Both the position numbers and the translations under genes were made by a program. The notes under the pieces were generated by a model, which worked only from the letters and a program-made list of their open reading frames with translations, did no database searches and was not told the origin of the DNA. A stretch of DNA of 64,000 nucleotides from Streptomyces acidiscabies (GTDB taxonomy: Bacteria > Actinomycetota > Actinomycetes > Streptomycetales > Streptomycetaceae), in the NCBI RefSeq assembly GCF_020010905.1, contig NZ_JAGJBY010000002.1:744001-808000 (forward strand). The letters are read 5' to 3'. Positions 42,687 through 51,509 of the stretch are shown piece by piece. Position 1 is the stretch's first letter. Each line of letters opens with the position of its first letter.

Positions 42687-43118
42687 ATGGGACACCGACT
42701 CACCGGCGCGACGAGATGCCGGCCCGCCGTTGCCGCGCCACGCCGCCTCACCGGCGATCGCGGCCAAGTCGCCGTCGAGTTCATCGGCATGCTCCCCGTC
42801 ATCCTCGTCACCCTCATCGCCATCTGGCAGTGCGTGCTGGTCGGTTACACGTACACGCTCGCCGGGAACGCCGCCGACGCGGCCGTGCGGGCGGGGACGG
42901 TCGTGGAGCCGGGGGCGCGGCCGGGGGTGTGCCAGGAAGCGGGGACCGAGGATCTGCCGAGCGCCTGGCAAGGGGACGCGGAGGTGGGGTGCACCGGGTC
43001 GGGGTTCGTCACCGCCACCGCCACGCTTCATGTACCCGTGCTCTTCCCGGGAGTTCTGTCCCTCCCCTTCGACGTCATCGGACGCGCGGGGGCCGTCGAG
43101 GAATGGCACGGGCCCTGA
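42687..43118 (+). CDS. TadE-like pseudopilin 1
   Basis: A 143-residue protein: short basic leader, then DRGQVAVEFIGMLPVILVTL, a type IV pilin-like hydrophobic start with Glu at +5 after Gly, matching the Tad prepilin peptidase site. A soluble C-terminal domain with two cysteines follows. It starts 5 bp after the TadZ stop. Confidence 0.85.
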   Translation: MGHRLTGATRCRPAVAAPRRLTGDRGQVAVEFIGMLPVILVTLIAIWQCVLVGYTYTLAGNAADAAVRAGTVVEPGARPGVCQEAGTEDLPSAWQGDAEVGCTGSGFVTATATLHVPVLFPGVLSLPFDVIGRAGAVEEWHGP

Positions 43119-43119
43119 C

Positions 43120-43491
43120 ATGAAGAAGCGTCGTGGAGACCGGGGGCAAGTCGCCATCGAGTACCTGGGGTTCCTGCCGATCCTGCTGCTCGTCGGGATG
43201 GCCGTCGTCCAGCTGGGGATCATCGCGTACGCGGGACAGCAGGCCGGTACGGCGGCGCGGGCCGGGGCGCGGAGCGAGGCGCGGGAGGCCGGGACGGCGG
43301 GGCAGGCGTGCGGGGACGCCGTCAGCAGCTGGCTCGCGGACGGGACCAGCTGCGTGTCCACGAACCTCGGGACCGACGTAAGGGTCACCTCCTCCGTCGC
43401 CATCCCGTCCGTGTTCTTCGGGTGGGGCGACTTCGGCCCCGCGCAGCGGACCGCGACCATGCCGAACGACCAGCGAACGGAGTCCCCATGA
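43120..43491 (+). CDS. TadE-like pseudopilin 2
   Basis: A 123-residue relative of the preceding protein: DRGQVAIEYLGFLPILLLV gives a second Gly-Gln/Glu+5 prepilin site, followed by a 70-residue soluble part with two cysteines (QACGDAVSSW; TSCVSTN). Start ATG at 43120, and its stop overlaps the CpaF start (ATGA). Confidence 0.85.
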   Translation: MKKRRGDRGQVAIEYLGFLPILLLVGMAVVQLGIIAYAGQQAGTAARAGARSEAREAGTAGQACGDAVSSWLADGTSCVSTNLGTDVRVTSSVAIPSVFFGWGDFGPAQRTATMPNDQRTESP

Positions 43492-44825
43492 GCCTCAGGG
43501 CACGGATCAACACGCCCGAGGAGAACGGCAGTCGGGGCGAGGACGGCCACCTGGTCGCGACGTACCGCGCGAAGCTCCTGGAGGAGATCGACCTCGCGGA
43601 GATGACGTCGCTCGCGGCGGCCGAACGCCGCGCACGGCTCGAACGCGTCCTCGGCCACATCATCAGCCGCGAGGGCCCGGTCCTGTCGACGTCCGAACGC
43701 GCCAGGCTGATCAGGCGAGTTGTCGACGAGGCCCTGGGGCTGGGCATCCTGGAGCCGCTCCTCGAAGACGCCTCGGTCACCGAGATCATGGTCAACGGCC
43801 CGGACGCGATATTCGTCGAACGCGGCGGCAGGGTCGAGCAGTTGCCGCTGAGGTTCGCCTCGGCGGACCAGCTGATGCAGACCATCGAACGCATCGTCTC
43901 CACCGTCAACCGCCGCGTGGACGAGTCGAATCCGATGGTCGACGCCCGCCTCCCCTCCGGCGAGCGCGTCAACGTCATCATCCCGCCGCTCTCCCTCACC
44001 GGCCCGATCCTCACGATCCGCCGCTTCCCCCGCTCCTTCACCCTCCACGAACTCGTCGGCTTCACCTCCCTCGACGAGCACATGCTGTTCCTGCTCGCGG
44101 GCCTCGTGCAGGCCAAGTTCAACGTGATCGTCTCGGGCGCGACCGGCACCGGCAAGACGACCCTCCTCAACGCCCTGTCCGGACTGATCCCCGAGGGCGA
44201 GCGGATCATCACCATCGAGGACTCGGCGGAACTCCAGCTCCAGCAACAGCACGTCGTACGGCTGGAGTCGAGGCCGCCGAACGTCGAGGGCAAGGGCCAC
44301 ATCACGATCCGCGACCTGGTCCGCAACTCCCTGCGCATGCGCCCCGACCGGATCGTCGTCGGCGAGGTCCGCGGCGGCGAGTCCCTGGACATGCTCCAGG
44401 CGATGTCCACGGGCCACGACGGCTCGCTCGCCACCGTCCACGCCAACAGCGCCGAGGACGCCCTCACCCGGCTCCAGACGCTCGCCTCGATGTCCGACGT
44501 CGAAGTCCCCTTCGTCGCCCTGCACGACCAGATCAACAGCGCCGTGGACGTCATCATCCAGCTCACCCGGTTCGCCGACGGCGCCCGCCGGATCACCGAG
44601 ATCGCGATCCTCGACAGCCACGGCGGCGAACCGTACCGGCTGGCCACCGCCGCCCGCTTCGACGCCCTGCCGATGTCCTCCGACGGCCGCATCCACGGCA
44701 GCTTCCGCTACTTCCCCCTCCCGCGCCGCACCGCCGACCGCCTGTACATGGCGAGCCAGCCCATCCCGCAGGCGTTCGGCGTGGCCCAGACCCCGGCCGA
44801 ACTCGCGATCCGAGAAGCACGCTAG
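43488..44825 (+). CDS. cpaF: CpaF/TadA-type pilus assembly ATPase
   Basis: A 445-residue secretion ATPase. Motifs in order: VTEIMVNGPDAIFVERGG, RRVDESNPMVDARLPSG, IRRFPRSFTLHELV, the Walker A SGATGTGKTTLLNAL, ITIEDSAELQL (Asp box), the Walker B-like RIVVGEVRGGESLDM and the His box TGHDGSLATVHAN. It powers extrusion of Flp pilin. Coupled to TadE-2 and followed 11 bp later by TadB. Confidence 0.94.
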   Translation: MSLRARINTPEENGSRGEDGHLVATYRAKLLEEIDLAEMTSLAAAERRARLERVLGHIISREGPVLSTSERARLIRRVVDEALGLGILEPLLEDASVTEIMVNGPDAIFVERGGRVEQLPLRFASADQLMQTIERIVSTVNRRVDESNPMVDARLPSGERVNVIIPPLSLTGPILTIRRFPRSFTLHELVGFTSLDEHMLFLLAGLVQAKFNVIVSGATGTGKTTLLNALSGLIPEGERIITIEDSAELQLQQQHVVRLESRPPNVEGKGHITIRDLVRNSLRMRPDRIVVGEVRGGESLDMLQAMSTGHDGSLATVHANSAEDALTRLQTLASMSDVEVPFVALHDQINSAVDVIIQLTRFADGARRITEIAILDSHGGEPYRLATAARFDALPMSSDGRIHGSFRYFPLPRRTADRLYMASQPIPQAFGVAQTPAELAIREAR

Positions 44826-44836
44826 GCAGGACGACC

Positions 44837-45781
44837 ATGGACCTCGACCAGCTCACCACCCTCACGACGGGCCTGACCGTCCTGTGCCTCACCCTGGCCG
44901 TCGCGGGCCTGCACGCGTACGCCACCGGCCGCGCCCAGCGCGCCGCCCTCGTCGACCGGCTCTCCTACACCGGCCAGTTGCCGCCGCCGGGACGCCGCCG
45001 CCGCTTCCGCGACCTCGACCGCCGCATCCGCCGCACCGGCCTGGGCCGTTCGCTGGAGCGCCGCCTCGCGACGACCGGACTCGACGTCACCCCGGGCGAG
45101 TTCACCGCCTACCTGATCGGCGCGGTCGCCGGACTCTGGCTGGTCACCCAGGCCGTCCTCGCCCCCTTCTTCGGCCCCATCGCCGGTCTCGTCGCGGTCG
45201 GTTCGGCCGTTCAGTTCCTCAACTGGCAGCGCCAGAAGCGCATCGAGCGCTTCATCGGCCAACTCCCCGAACTGTCCCGCATCCTGGCCAACGCCACCCA
45301 GGCGGGCCTCGCCCTGCGCACCGCGATAGGGATGGCCGCCGAGGAGCTGGAGGCCCCCGCCGGGGAGGAACTCGCCAAGGTCGCCAACCAGTTGGCGGTC
45401 GGCCAGTCCATGGACGACGCCCTCGGCGAACTCGCCCACCGGCTCCCCTCCCGCGAACTCGTCGTCCTCGTCACCACCTTGGTCCTCTCCAACAAGGCCG
45501 GTGGCCAAGTCGTGGGCGCCCTGCGGAACTTGACCGAGACGCTGGACGAGCGCAAGGAGACCCGGCGCGAGATCCGCACCCAGCTCTCCCAGGTGAACCT
45601 CACCGCGTACGCCGTACCCCTCCTGGGCGTCGGGTCGTTGTTCCTGATGGACGGCGTCAAGGAGGGGGCCCTGGAGCGCATGACCGGCTCGCCGCTCGGC
45701 CAGGCCGCCGTCCTCATCGCCTTCGGCCTGTACGCCGTCGGCTTCGTCCTCATCCGGCGCATGTCCCGGATCGACGTCTGA
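44837..45781 (+). CDS. tadB: TadB-type pilus platform protein
   Basis: A 314-residue GspF/TadB-type integral membrane protein with one N-terminal and about four further membrane helices. Typical text: FIGQLPELSRILANATQAGL, ALGELAHRLPSRELVVLVTTL, and GGQVVGALRNLTETLDERKE. It forms the inner membrane platform with TadC and the CpaF ATPase. Confidence 0.9.
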   Translation: MDLDQLTTLTTGLTVLCLTLAVAGLHAYATGRAQRAALVDRLSYTGQLPPPGRRRRFRDLDRRIRRTGLGRSLERRLATTGLDVTPGEFTAYLIGAVAGLWLVTQAVLAPFFGPIAGLVAVGSAVQFLNWQRQKRIERFIGQLPELSRILANATQAGLALRTAIGMAAEELEAPAGEELAKVANQLAVGQSMDDALGELAHRLPSRELVVLVTTLVLSNKAGGQVVGALRNLTETLDERKETRREIRTQLSQVNLTAYAVPLLGVGSLFLMDGVKEGALERMTGSPLGQAAVLIAFGLYAVGFVLIRRMSRIDV

Positions 45782-45797
45782 GCGGGGGGAGTTGGAC

Positions 45798-46685
45798 ATG
45801 GCTCTGCTGCTCGCGCTCCTGATGGCGGCCTCCGTGTGGGGCGCCTTCACCGGCATCCGCATGTACCGCGCGGACGTCAAACTGCCCCCCGACCTCGCGC
45901 TCGCCCTGGAGGTCGGCGCGACCCGAACAGGCGCGGTGGACTCCGTAGTTGACCGCCTCGGTATGCGGTATGCCCCCGCCGTCCTGCGCCTGATGGGCCC
46001 CCGCCTGGTCGCCAAGTACCGCCGCCGCATCGACCTCGCGGGCAACCCCGGCGGCCTCACCATCGACCGCTACGCCGCCCGCCGCGCCGTCTACGGCACG
46101 CTGGGAGCCGTAGGCGCCCTGATCTTCTTCCTCCGGGGCAACCCTCTGATCGCCCTGCTGATGCTCGCCTTCGGCGCCGTGTGGACCGAGGTCGGCATCT
46201 GGTCCGCGATCCGCGTCCGCAAGGACGTCATCGAACGCACCCTCCCCGACTTCCTCGACGTCCTCGCGGTCGTCGTGAGCGCGGGCCTCGGCTTCCGGCA
46301 GGCCCTCGACCGCGTGTCGACCCACTACGAGGGCCCCTGGGCCGACGAGATCCGCATCACCCTGCGCCAGATGGACCTCGGCATGAGCCGCCGCGAAGCC
46401 TTCGCGGAACTGCGCCGCCGCAACGACTCCGAGCAAGTCGCCATGTTCGTCACGGCGTTGCAGCAGGGCGAGGAACTCGGCGCCCCCATCGTCGACACCC
46501 TGGTCTCCATCGCCAAGGACATGCGCCGCACCGACGCCCAGAACGCCCGCCGCAAGGCCGCCCGCGCGGTCCCCCGGGCCACGCTGATGATCACCACGTT
46601 CATGGTCCCGGCGACGATGCTCCTCCTCGGCGCCGGACTGCTGCTGGGGTCGGGCACCGACTTCGGCACGATCACGGGGAAGTAG
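45798..46685 (+). CDS. tadC: TadC-type pilus platform protein
   Basis: A 295-residue platform protein related to TadB: LPDFLDVLAVVVSAGLGF, ALDRVSTHYEGPWADEI, LGMSRREAFAELRRRN and ELGAPIVDTLVSIAKDMR. The ATG at 45798 is preceded by a strong GGGGGAG, six to seven bases away, favouring it over the upstream TTG at 45792. Confidence 0.9.
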   Translation: MALLLALLMAASVWGAFTGIRMYRADVKLPPDLALALEVGATRTGAVDSVVDRLGMRYAPAVLRLMGPRLVAKYRRRIDLAGNPGGLTIDRYAARRAVYGTLGAVGALIFFLRGNPLIALLMLAFGAVWTEVGIWSAIRVRKDVIERTLPDFLDVLAVVVSAGLGFRQALDRVSTHYEGPWADEIRITLRQMDLGMSRREAFAELRRRNDSEQVAMFVTALQQGEELGAPIVDTLVSIAKDMRRTDAQNARRKAARAVPRATLMITTFMVPATMLLLGAGLLLGSGTDFGTITGK

Positions 46686-46693
46686 GCGCCGAT

Positions 46694-47947
46694 ATGGGGG
46701 TGTTGGGACGAAAGGGGATACTCCGCACGCCGGCTCCCCTCGCTCTCCAGGTCAACGCCCTCCAGGCCATGTCCCGCCAGGTCTTCGGCTTCCGCCTCGC
46801 GATGATCGCCCTCGCCGCACCCTCCGCCCTCCTCAACGCCTCACCGGGCGTGGGCGTCCGCCTCGTCGGCACGGCCGTCGTCGTCACCTTCATGGTGTCG
46901 TACGCCCTCCTGCGCGACTGGGAACGCTTCGGCCCGCTGCTCCTAAGACACCCCAGCCTGCTGGCAGTCGACACCCTCCTCGGCTCCTTGCTGCTCGTCT
47001 CCGCCGGACCCGACACGACCCTCGCCTACGTCAGCGTCTGCACCCCCCTCCTCGCCGGAATCCTCTACGGCTGGCGCGGCGCCGCCTGTTTCGCCTCCCT
47101 GCAAGGCCTGATCCTGCTCCTCGTCCATACGACCCTGGCGGCCCGATCCGGCGCCGGGGTCGCCGAACGGCTGCTGCTCCCCGGGTTCTGCGTGATCACC
47201 GGCGCGCTCGGATCCGCCCTGCGGGGGCTGATGCTGAGGTTCGGCGAGGCCACCGAGGCGCTCGCCCAGACCCGCGCCCGCCTCGCCGCCGCCGAGGCCG
47301 TCGCCGCCGAACGCGACCGGCTGGCACGGGAGATGCACGACTCCCTCGCCAAGTCCCTGTACGGCGTCGCCCTCGCCGCCGAGGCGCTGGCCGCCGGTGC
47401 CGAGCAACCCGTGCGTGAGCAGGCCGAGTTGATCGCGGGCGCCGCCCGGCGCGCGGCCGGGGAGTCACGGGAGCTGCTGACCGACCTGCGGGGCGGGGCG
47501 GGCGAGGAGCTGGACGTACTCGACGAACTGGCCTCCAGGGCAACCGACTTCGCGTCCCGCACCGGGCTGCCGACCACCTATCGCGCGACCGGTGAGCGCA
47601 GCGCCGTACCCGTACCCCCCTTCGTGGCACGGGAGTTGCTCACCATCGCCGCCGAGGCGCTGGACAACGCGCACCGGCATGCCGACGCGAGCCGGGTCGA
47701 GGTGAGTGCGGGGGTGCACGGGGACGTCCTGCGCGTCACCGTCCACGACGACGGCAAGGGGCTGCCGCCCGGCACCAGCCTCGACGCGCTGCGGCGGGCC
47801 GGGCACTTCGGGCTGCTCGGGATGAGTGAGCGTGCCGTGGCGCTCGGGGCGCGGCTGCGGATCGGGCGGGACGGGCCGGGGACCGAAGTGAGCGTCGAGC
47901 TTCGACTCCCGCTCCAGGTGGGACAGTTCGAGAAGGGGGCTGCGTGA
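46694..47947 (+). CDS. Sensor histidine kinase in the Tad locus
   Basis: A 417-residue HisKA_3-type (NarL-family) kinase. The N-terminal ~200 residues contain about five to six membrane helices and no large sensor domain. The phosphorylation motif is LAREMHDSLAKSLYGVAL; the ATPase part has LLTIAAEALDNAHRHADAS and HDDGKGLPPG then GHFGLLGMSERA. Placed 8 bp after TadC and overlapping the response regulator, so it likely controls pilus genes. Confidence 0.9.
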   Translation: MGVLGRKGILRTPAPLALQVNALQAMSRQVFGFRLAMIALAAPSALLNASPGVGVRLVGTAVVVTFMVSYALLRDWERFGPLLLRHPSLLAVDTLLGSLLLVSAGPDTTLAYVSVCTPLLAGILYGWRGAACFASLQGLILLLVHTTLAARSGAGVAERLLLPGFCVITGALGSALRGLMLRFGEATEALAQTRARLAAAEAVAAERDRLAREMHDSLAKSLYGVALAAEALAAGAEQPVREQAELIAGAARRAAGESRELLTDLRGGAGEELDVLDELASRATDFASRTGLPTTYRATGERSAVPVPPFVARELLTIAAEALDNAHRHADASRVEVSAGVHGDVLRVTVHDDGKGLPPGTSLDALRRAGHFGLLGMSERAVALGARLRIGRDGPGTEVSVELRLPLQVGQFEKGAA

Positions 47948-48708
47948 CGGAAGGGGAACGGCGGATGAAGGTTCTCGTGGCCGACGACAATCCCGTGGTC
48001 CGCGCGGGGCTCGCCGCGCTGCTCGGCGGGGCCGGTGGCATGGACGTCGTCGCGCAGGCGGTGAACGGGCGCGAGGCGTGCGAACTCGCCGAGCTGCACC
48101 GGCCCGACGTCGTCCTCCTCGACGTCCGGATGCCCGAGGTCGACGGGCTCGCCGCGCTGCCCCGGCTGGTGCGGGTCTCGGCGGTCCTCATGCTGACGTA
48201 CAGCGGGGAGTCCGAGACCGTGCGGGGTGCTCTGCGGCTCGGGGCGCGGGGGTATCTCGTGCACGGGGAGTTCGGGGTCGAGCAGTTGGTGCAGGCTGTG
48301 CGGGATGTGGTGCGGGGGCGGGCGCACTTGACGCCTACCGCTGCCACCGCGGTGCTGGAGGGGCTGTGGGGCCCCTCGGGTGAGAGTGCGACTGCACACG
48401 GTGATCTCTCCTCAACTGCCCATTATTCAGGCACTTTCAGCAAAGGACTTTCACAAGTGCAACCACTTGTGGGACAGTCTCCCTCAAGTAGGGGGAGGTT
48501 CCGGCTCAGTGCGAGGGAGGCGGAGATCATGGACCTCATCGCGTCCGGCATGTCGAACCAGCAGATCGCCGTGTCCTGTTTCATCAGCGAGAAGACGGTC
48601 AAGAACCACATCAACCGGATCTTCGCGAAGCTGCACAGCACGAGTCGTGCCGAGGCGACAGCGAAGTGGCTCGGCATGGCGCCGCCGCCGGTGCGGGGGG
48701 TGAGCTGA
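47944..48708 (+). CDS. LuxR/NarL-type response regulator in the Tad locus
   Basis: A 254-residue regulator. The receiver domain starts at MKVLVADDNPVVRAGL and has the phosphate acceptor in DVVLLDVRMPEVDG; the C-terminal helix-turn-helix is LSAREAEIMDLIASGMSN and SEKTVKNHINRIFAKL. The linker is unusually long (~45 residues) and encoded by a lower-GC stretch with inverted repeats (48400-48495). The GTG at 47944 overlaps the kinase stop; an ATG at 47965 with a better ribosome site is the alternative start. Confidence 0.9.
   Translation: MTEGERRMKVLVADDNPVVRAGLAALLGGAGGMDVVAQAVNGREACELAELHRPDVVLLDVRMPEVDGLAALPRLVRVSAVLMLTYSGESETVRGALRLGARGYLVHGEFGVEQLVQAVRDVVRGRAHLTPTAATAVLEGLWGPSGESATAHGDLSSTAHYSGTFSKGLSQVQPLVGQSPSSRGRFRLSAREAEIMDLIASGMSNQQIAVSCFISEKTVKNHINRIFAKLHSTSRAEATAKWLGMAPPPVRGVS
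48452..48471. repeat. Inverted repeat inside the response regulator gene
   Basis: CACAAGTG - CAAC - CACTTGTG, a perfect 8-bp dyad within the coding sequence of the long linker, surrounded by low-GC DNA. A second CTCCC/GGGGAG pair follows within 25 bp. It could be an internal operator or promoter for the downstream pilin gene. Confidence 0.5.
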
Positions 48709-48829
48709 GCGATGCGCTCCCTTTCTTGGGCCCACATTTGGGCCCCCGGACCCTCGCGATCCGCTTGCCGCGGGGCTTACGCTGCCGCCGAACGCGGGGA
48801 GCGCGGCGCTGCGACCGGAGGACAGGGTC

Positions 48830-48988
48830 ATGAGGAATCTGCGGGACGACAAGGGCCAGACCGCGGTGGAGTACCTGGGCATCATCGCCGTGGTGGTGGC
48901 GATCGTGCTGGCGATCACAGGGACGGACATCGGGAACACGATCTACACCGCGATCACGGACCAGATCGGCAACGTCGTGGGCGGCTGA
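48830..48988 (+). CDS. flp: Flp-type pilin (52 residues)
   Basis: The ATG at 48830 opens a 52-codon frame with the Flp pattern: short charged leader MRNLRDDKG, then QTAVEYLGIIAVVVAIVL, in which Glu5-Tyr6 after the Gly is the signature cleaved by Tad prepilin peptidase, and a hydrophobic helix followed by a short polar tail (TDQIGNVVGG). This is the pilus subunit. It is below the length of most ORF cut-offs and easily missed. The ribosome site is GGAGGACAGG. Confidence 0.92.
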   Translation: MRNLRDDKGQTAVEYLGIIAVVVAIVLAITGTDIGNTIYTAITDQIGNVVGG

Positions 48989-49632
48989 ACCGGACACGCC
49001 GGTCCGGCGACGCGGGGCAGGCCTTCCCCATCTACATCACGGTGGTGGGCGGCCTGCTCCTGCTTGCGTTCGCGTACCTCGCGGTCGGGCAGGCCGGAGC
49101 GAAACGGGGTGACGCCCAGGCCGCAGCGGACGCGGCGGCTCTGGCTGCGGCCCAGGAGACCAGGGACCGGCTCGCCGGCGCCTGGGTGGACAACGTCCTC
49201 GACCCGGCGAAGTGGGACGACATCTTCCACGGTTCCCCCTGGTACGACGGGTGCGGACGCGCGGCGCAACTCGCCGAGTCGAACGGGGCGAACCTGACCG
49301 GGTGCGTCACCCAGGACATGGGCTACACGGTCTCCGTGCAGACGGACGGCACCGTCGGCGACTCGGTCGTACCCGGCACGGAGAACACCCACGCCGTGGC
49401 CCACGCCGAGGCCGTGATCAAGTTGCTGTGCTCCTTCGACCCGCTCCCCGACCCCACCCCGACCCCCACTCCGACACCGACCCCCACTCCCACGGGAGAC
49501 CCCGGCGGCGAGGAGCCTCCGCCGGTCCAACTGCCACAGCTCGACTGTGACGGTGTCGAGTGGCCCCTGGACCCGCAGAACCTCCATCTGCCGGAACCCC
49601 AGGACCTCTTCGACGTCCATCTGGTCGACTGA
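48985..49632 (+). CDS. TadG-like pilus protein, start uncertain
   Basis: A ~215-residue protein: DAGQAFPIYITVVGGLLLLAF, then DAQAAADAAALAAAQ, the N-terminal region of TadG/Flp-associated proteins, an extracytoplasmic domain with two cysteines, a PT-repeat stretch (PTPTPTPT, residues ~150-165) and a C-terminal tail. No ATG, GTG or TTG lies in frame before the conserved part; the only candidate is a CTG at 48985 overlapping the pilin stop, or initiation inside the membrane helix. Confidence 0.7.
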   Translation: MNRTRRSGDAGQAFPIYITVVGGLLLLAFAYLAVGQAGAKRGDAQAAADAAALAAAQETRDRLAGAWVDNVLDPAKWDDIFHGSPWYDGCGRAAQLAESNGANLTGCVTQDMGYTVSVQTDGTVGDSVVPGTENTHAVAHAEAVIKLLCSFDPLPDPTPTPTPTPTPTPTGDPGGEEPPPVQLPQLDCDGVEWPLDPQNLHLPEPQDLFDVHLVD

Positions 49633-49661
49633 GACGCCACGACTTCAAGGAAACAAGGGGC

Positions 49662-50243
49662 ATGAGCATGCGGTTCACCACGAAGGCCCGCAGGAGCGTG
49701 GTCGCACTGACCGTCGCCGCCGGTCTCGCTCTCGGGGCGACCGGATGCGGCGGTGGCGGCGACGACAAGAAGCCCGAGGCGTCGGCACCCGCCTCCAGCG
49801 GCAAGAGCGGGTCCGAGCCGAACCCCCAGCAGGGTACGGACGACCCGCCCATCGCGGAGATGAAGGGGACGAGCGGGCTGCTGCTCCAGATCACCACCGC
49901 GAGCCGGGACTCCGGCGGCTTCGTCACGGTGAACGGCATCCTCAAGAACGACGGCGGCGAACGCATCACGGTACCGGCGGCAGTCCGCGGGGACGAGACG
50001 GAGGTCCTGCGCCACGGCATGTCCCTGGGCGGTGCCACTCTCGTCGACAGCCAGGCCAAGAAGCGTTACTACGTCCTGCGCGACACGGACGGCCGCCCCC
50101 TCACCACCACCGGCTTCACCTCCCTCAAAGCCGGCGAGACCCTGGCCGTCTTCATGCAGTTCCCCGCACCCCCCGAGGCCACCAAGGAAGTCACCTTCCA
50201 GCTCCCCACCTTCGCCTCCGCCCCCCTCCAGATCACCGGCTGA
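49662..50243 (+). CDS. Lipoprotein in the Tad locus
   Basis: A 193-residue protein with a lipoprotein signal (VVALTVAAGLALGATGCGGG, lipobox ATGC) and a Ser/Pro linker, followed by a beta-rich domain with an ending LPTFASAPLQITG. It may be an anchor or chaperone for pilus assembly or share a role with the OmpA-domain protein 8 bp downstream. ATG at 49662; a second ATG at 49668 is possible. Confidence 0.75.
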   Translation: MSMRFTTKARRSVVALTVAAGLALGATGCGGGGDDKKPEASAPASSGKSGSEPNPQQGTDDPPIAEMKGTSGLLLQITTASRDSGGFVTVNGILKNDGGERITVPAAVRGDETEVLRHGMSLGGATLVDSQAKKRYYVLRDTDGRPLTTTGFTSLKAGETLAVFMQFPAPPEATKEVTFQLPTFASAPLQITG

Positions 50244-50251
50244 GCCCGCCC

Positions 50252-50860
50252 ATGACCCGCGCACGCACGACGCTCACCCTCACCGCCACCCTCCTCCTCA
50301 CCCTCACCACCCCCGCCCACGCCACCGACGACCCCAGCGTCCCCCCGGGCACCGAACCCTCCGCCTCCGCCCCCGTCCAGGTCGACCCCAACGACCCCGA
50401 CCTCAAGCTCCCGCAGGGCGGCACCCTCGCCACCCCCAAGGTGCTCGACATCAAGCAGGTCGTCGAGGACCAGACCGGCGACGAACGCCGGGAGGACACG
50501 AACGCGGACGTCAAGTTCGCGCTCCAGGCCGAGGTTCTCTTCAGCAAGGACAGTTCGACGATCTCCCCCACCTCGCGGTCCCGCATCGCGGCGATCGCCG
50601 GGGAGATCAAGAAGCAGAACGCCACCCGCATCAGAGTCTTCGGCTTCACCGACGACCTGGGCTCCTCGGCACATGGCGACGTCCTCTCCCGCCAGCGCGC
50701 GAACGCCGTACAGGCGGTCCTGGACGACGAGTTGAACGACGCGAACCTCACGTTCGACGTCCGCGGCTACGGCGAGCAGTACCCCATCGCGGACAACTCG
50801 ACGGAACAGGGCCGCAAGAAGAACCGCCGCGTGGAGATCACGTTCCCGAGGGAGGGCTGA
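50252..50860 (+). CDS. Secreted OmpA-domain protein
   Basis: A 202-residue protein with a Thr/Leu-rich signal peptide (MTRARTTLTLTATLLL) and a C-terminal OmpA-like peptidoglycan-binding domain: VLFSKDSSTISPTSRSRI, VFGFTDDLGSSAHGDVLSRQRA, and GYGEQYPIADNSTEQGRKKN with the diaminopimelate-binding Asp/Arg. In a Gram-positive this would tether the pilus base to peptidoglycan. Ends 23 bp inside the convergent small secreted gene. Confidence 0.85.
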   Translation: MTRARTTLTLTATLLLTLTTPAHATDDPSVPPGTEPSASAPVQVDPNDPDLKLPQGGTLATPKVLDIKQVVEDQTGDERREDTNADVKFALQAEVLFSKDSSTISPTSRSRIAAIAGEIKKQNATRIRVFGFTDDLGSSAHGDVLSRQRANAVQAVLDDELNDANLTFDVRGYGEQYPIADNSTEQGRKKNRRVEITFPREG

Positions 50861-51065
50861 CGACGTTCCCGTCGGCGCAGTTGTTGACGTGATCGCCGAC
50901 CATGTCCCCGAGGGCGGGCACGACGGCGAGCTCCTGATGACAGACGACACCGGCCGCGAAGTTCCAGTTGTCGGCGGCGCTGAGAGGGCCGGTGTCGGCG
51001 TGCGCCGGCGCACCGGCGAGGGCAAGGGCAGCAAGCGGCAGAACCGCAGTAACGATCTTCTTCAT
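50838..51065 (-). CDS. Small secreted protein, function unknown
   Basis: A 75-residue protein with a signal peptide (MKKIVTAVLPLAALALAG, AHAD) and a 50-residue mature part with two cysteines (GVVCHQELAVVPALGD, HVNNCADGNVV). It resembles small Streptomyces surface proteins in composition but lacks the chaplin motif. Its end overlaps the OmpA gene by 23 bp on the other strand. Confidence 0.65.
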   Translation of the reverse strand: MKKIVTAVLPLAALALAGAPAHADTGPLSAADNWNFAAGVVCHQELAVVPALGDMVGDHVNNCADGNVVSPPSGT

Positions 51066-51090
51066 GCGTACGACAACGACGCCCCCACCC

Positions 51091-51453
51091 TCAGGACACG
51101 CCCACCACCTCCACCCGGACCCCCGCCACGACCCCCCACCCGGCCATCACCCCCGCCTCCGCCTCCAGCACATGCCGAGCCCGCACCCGAGGCAACCCCA
51201 GCCGCCCCGGAACCATCGTCCGCACGGCGAGCACCTTCAAGTCCCGTGACAGATAAGCCACATCAATAGCCATCCGCATCCGGAACGTATGAATCCCGGA
51301 CGCCGGGGACAACAACAGCGCCCCTTCGACGGACGACCGCCCCAACAACCCCTTCGTACGGGCCCGATACGACGAGGCGACCTCCAACGGCACCTCTGTC
51401 GAAGACACCCCGTGCACGACCAGCACCCCGCGCCCGTCCCGCCAGCGTCCCAT
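51091..51453 (-). CDS. DUF192 family protein
   Basis: A 120-residue protein with the DUF192 signature (VASSYRARTKGLLGR, LLLSPASGIHTFRMRMAIDVAYL). DUF192 genes often adjoin Tad loci in actinobacteria; their role is unknown. The ATG at 51453 follows GGGAGGCG; a GTG one codon upstream is equally possible. Confidence 0.85.
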   Translation of the reverse strand: MGRWRDGRGVLVVHGVSSTEVPLEVASSYRARTKGLLGRSSVEGALLLSPASGIHTFRMRMAIDVAYLSRDLKVLAVRTMVPGRLGLPRVRARHVLEAEAGVMAGWGVVAGVRVEVVGVS

Positions 51454-51509
51454 CACACGCCTCCCGATAAGGAGTTGTAGCCACCCGGCCCCCTGGATAG
51501 TAAGTCCCC

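Noticed and set aside
49450..49500. Microsatellite-like ACC/CCG repeat as a mobile or regulatory repeat
   Set aside because: It is the coding sequence of the Pro-Thr linker in the TadG-like protein.
50838..51065. Chaplin
   Set aside because: Size and signal peptide fit, but the conserved chaplin core and spacing of residues are not visible.
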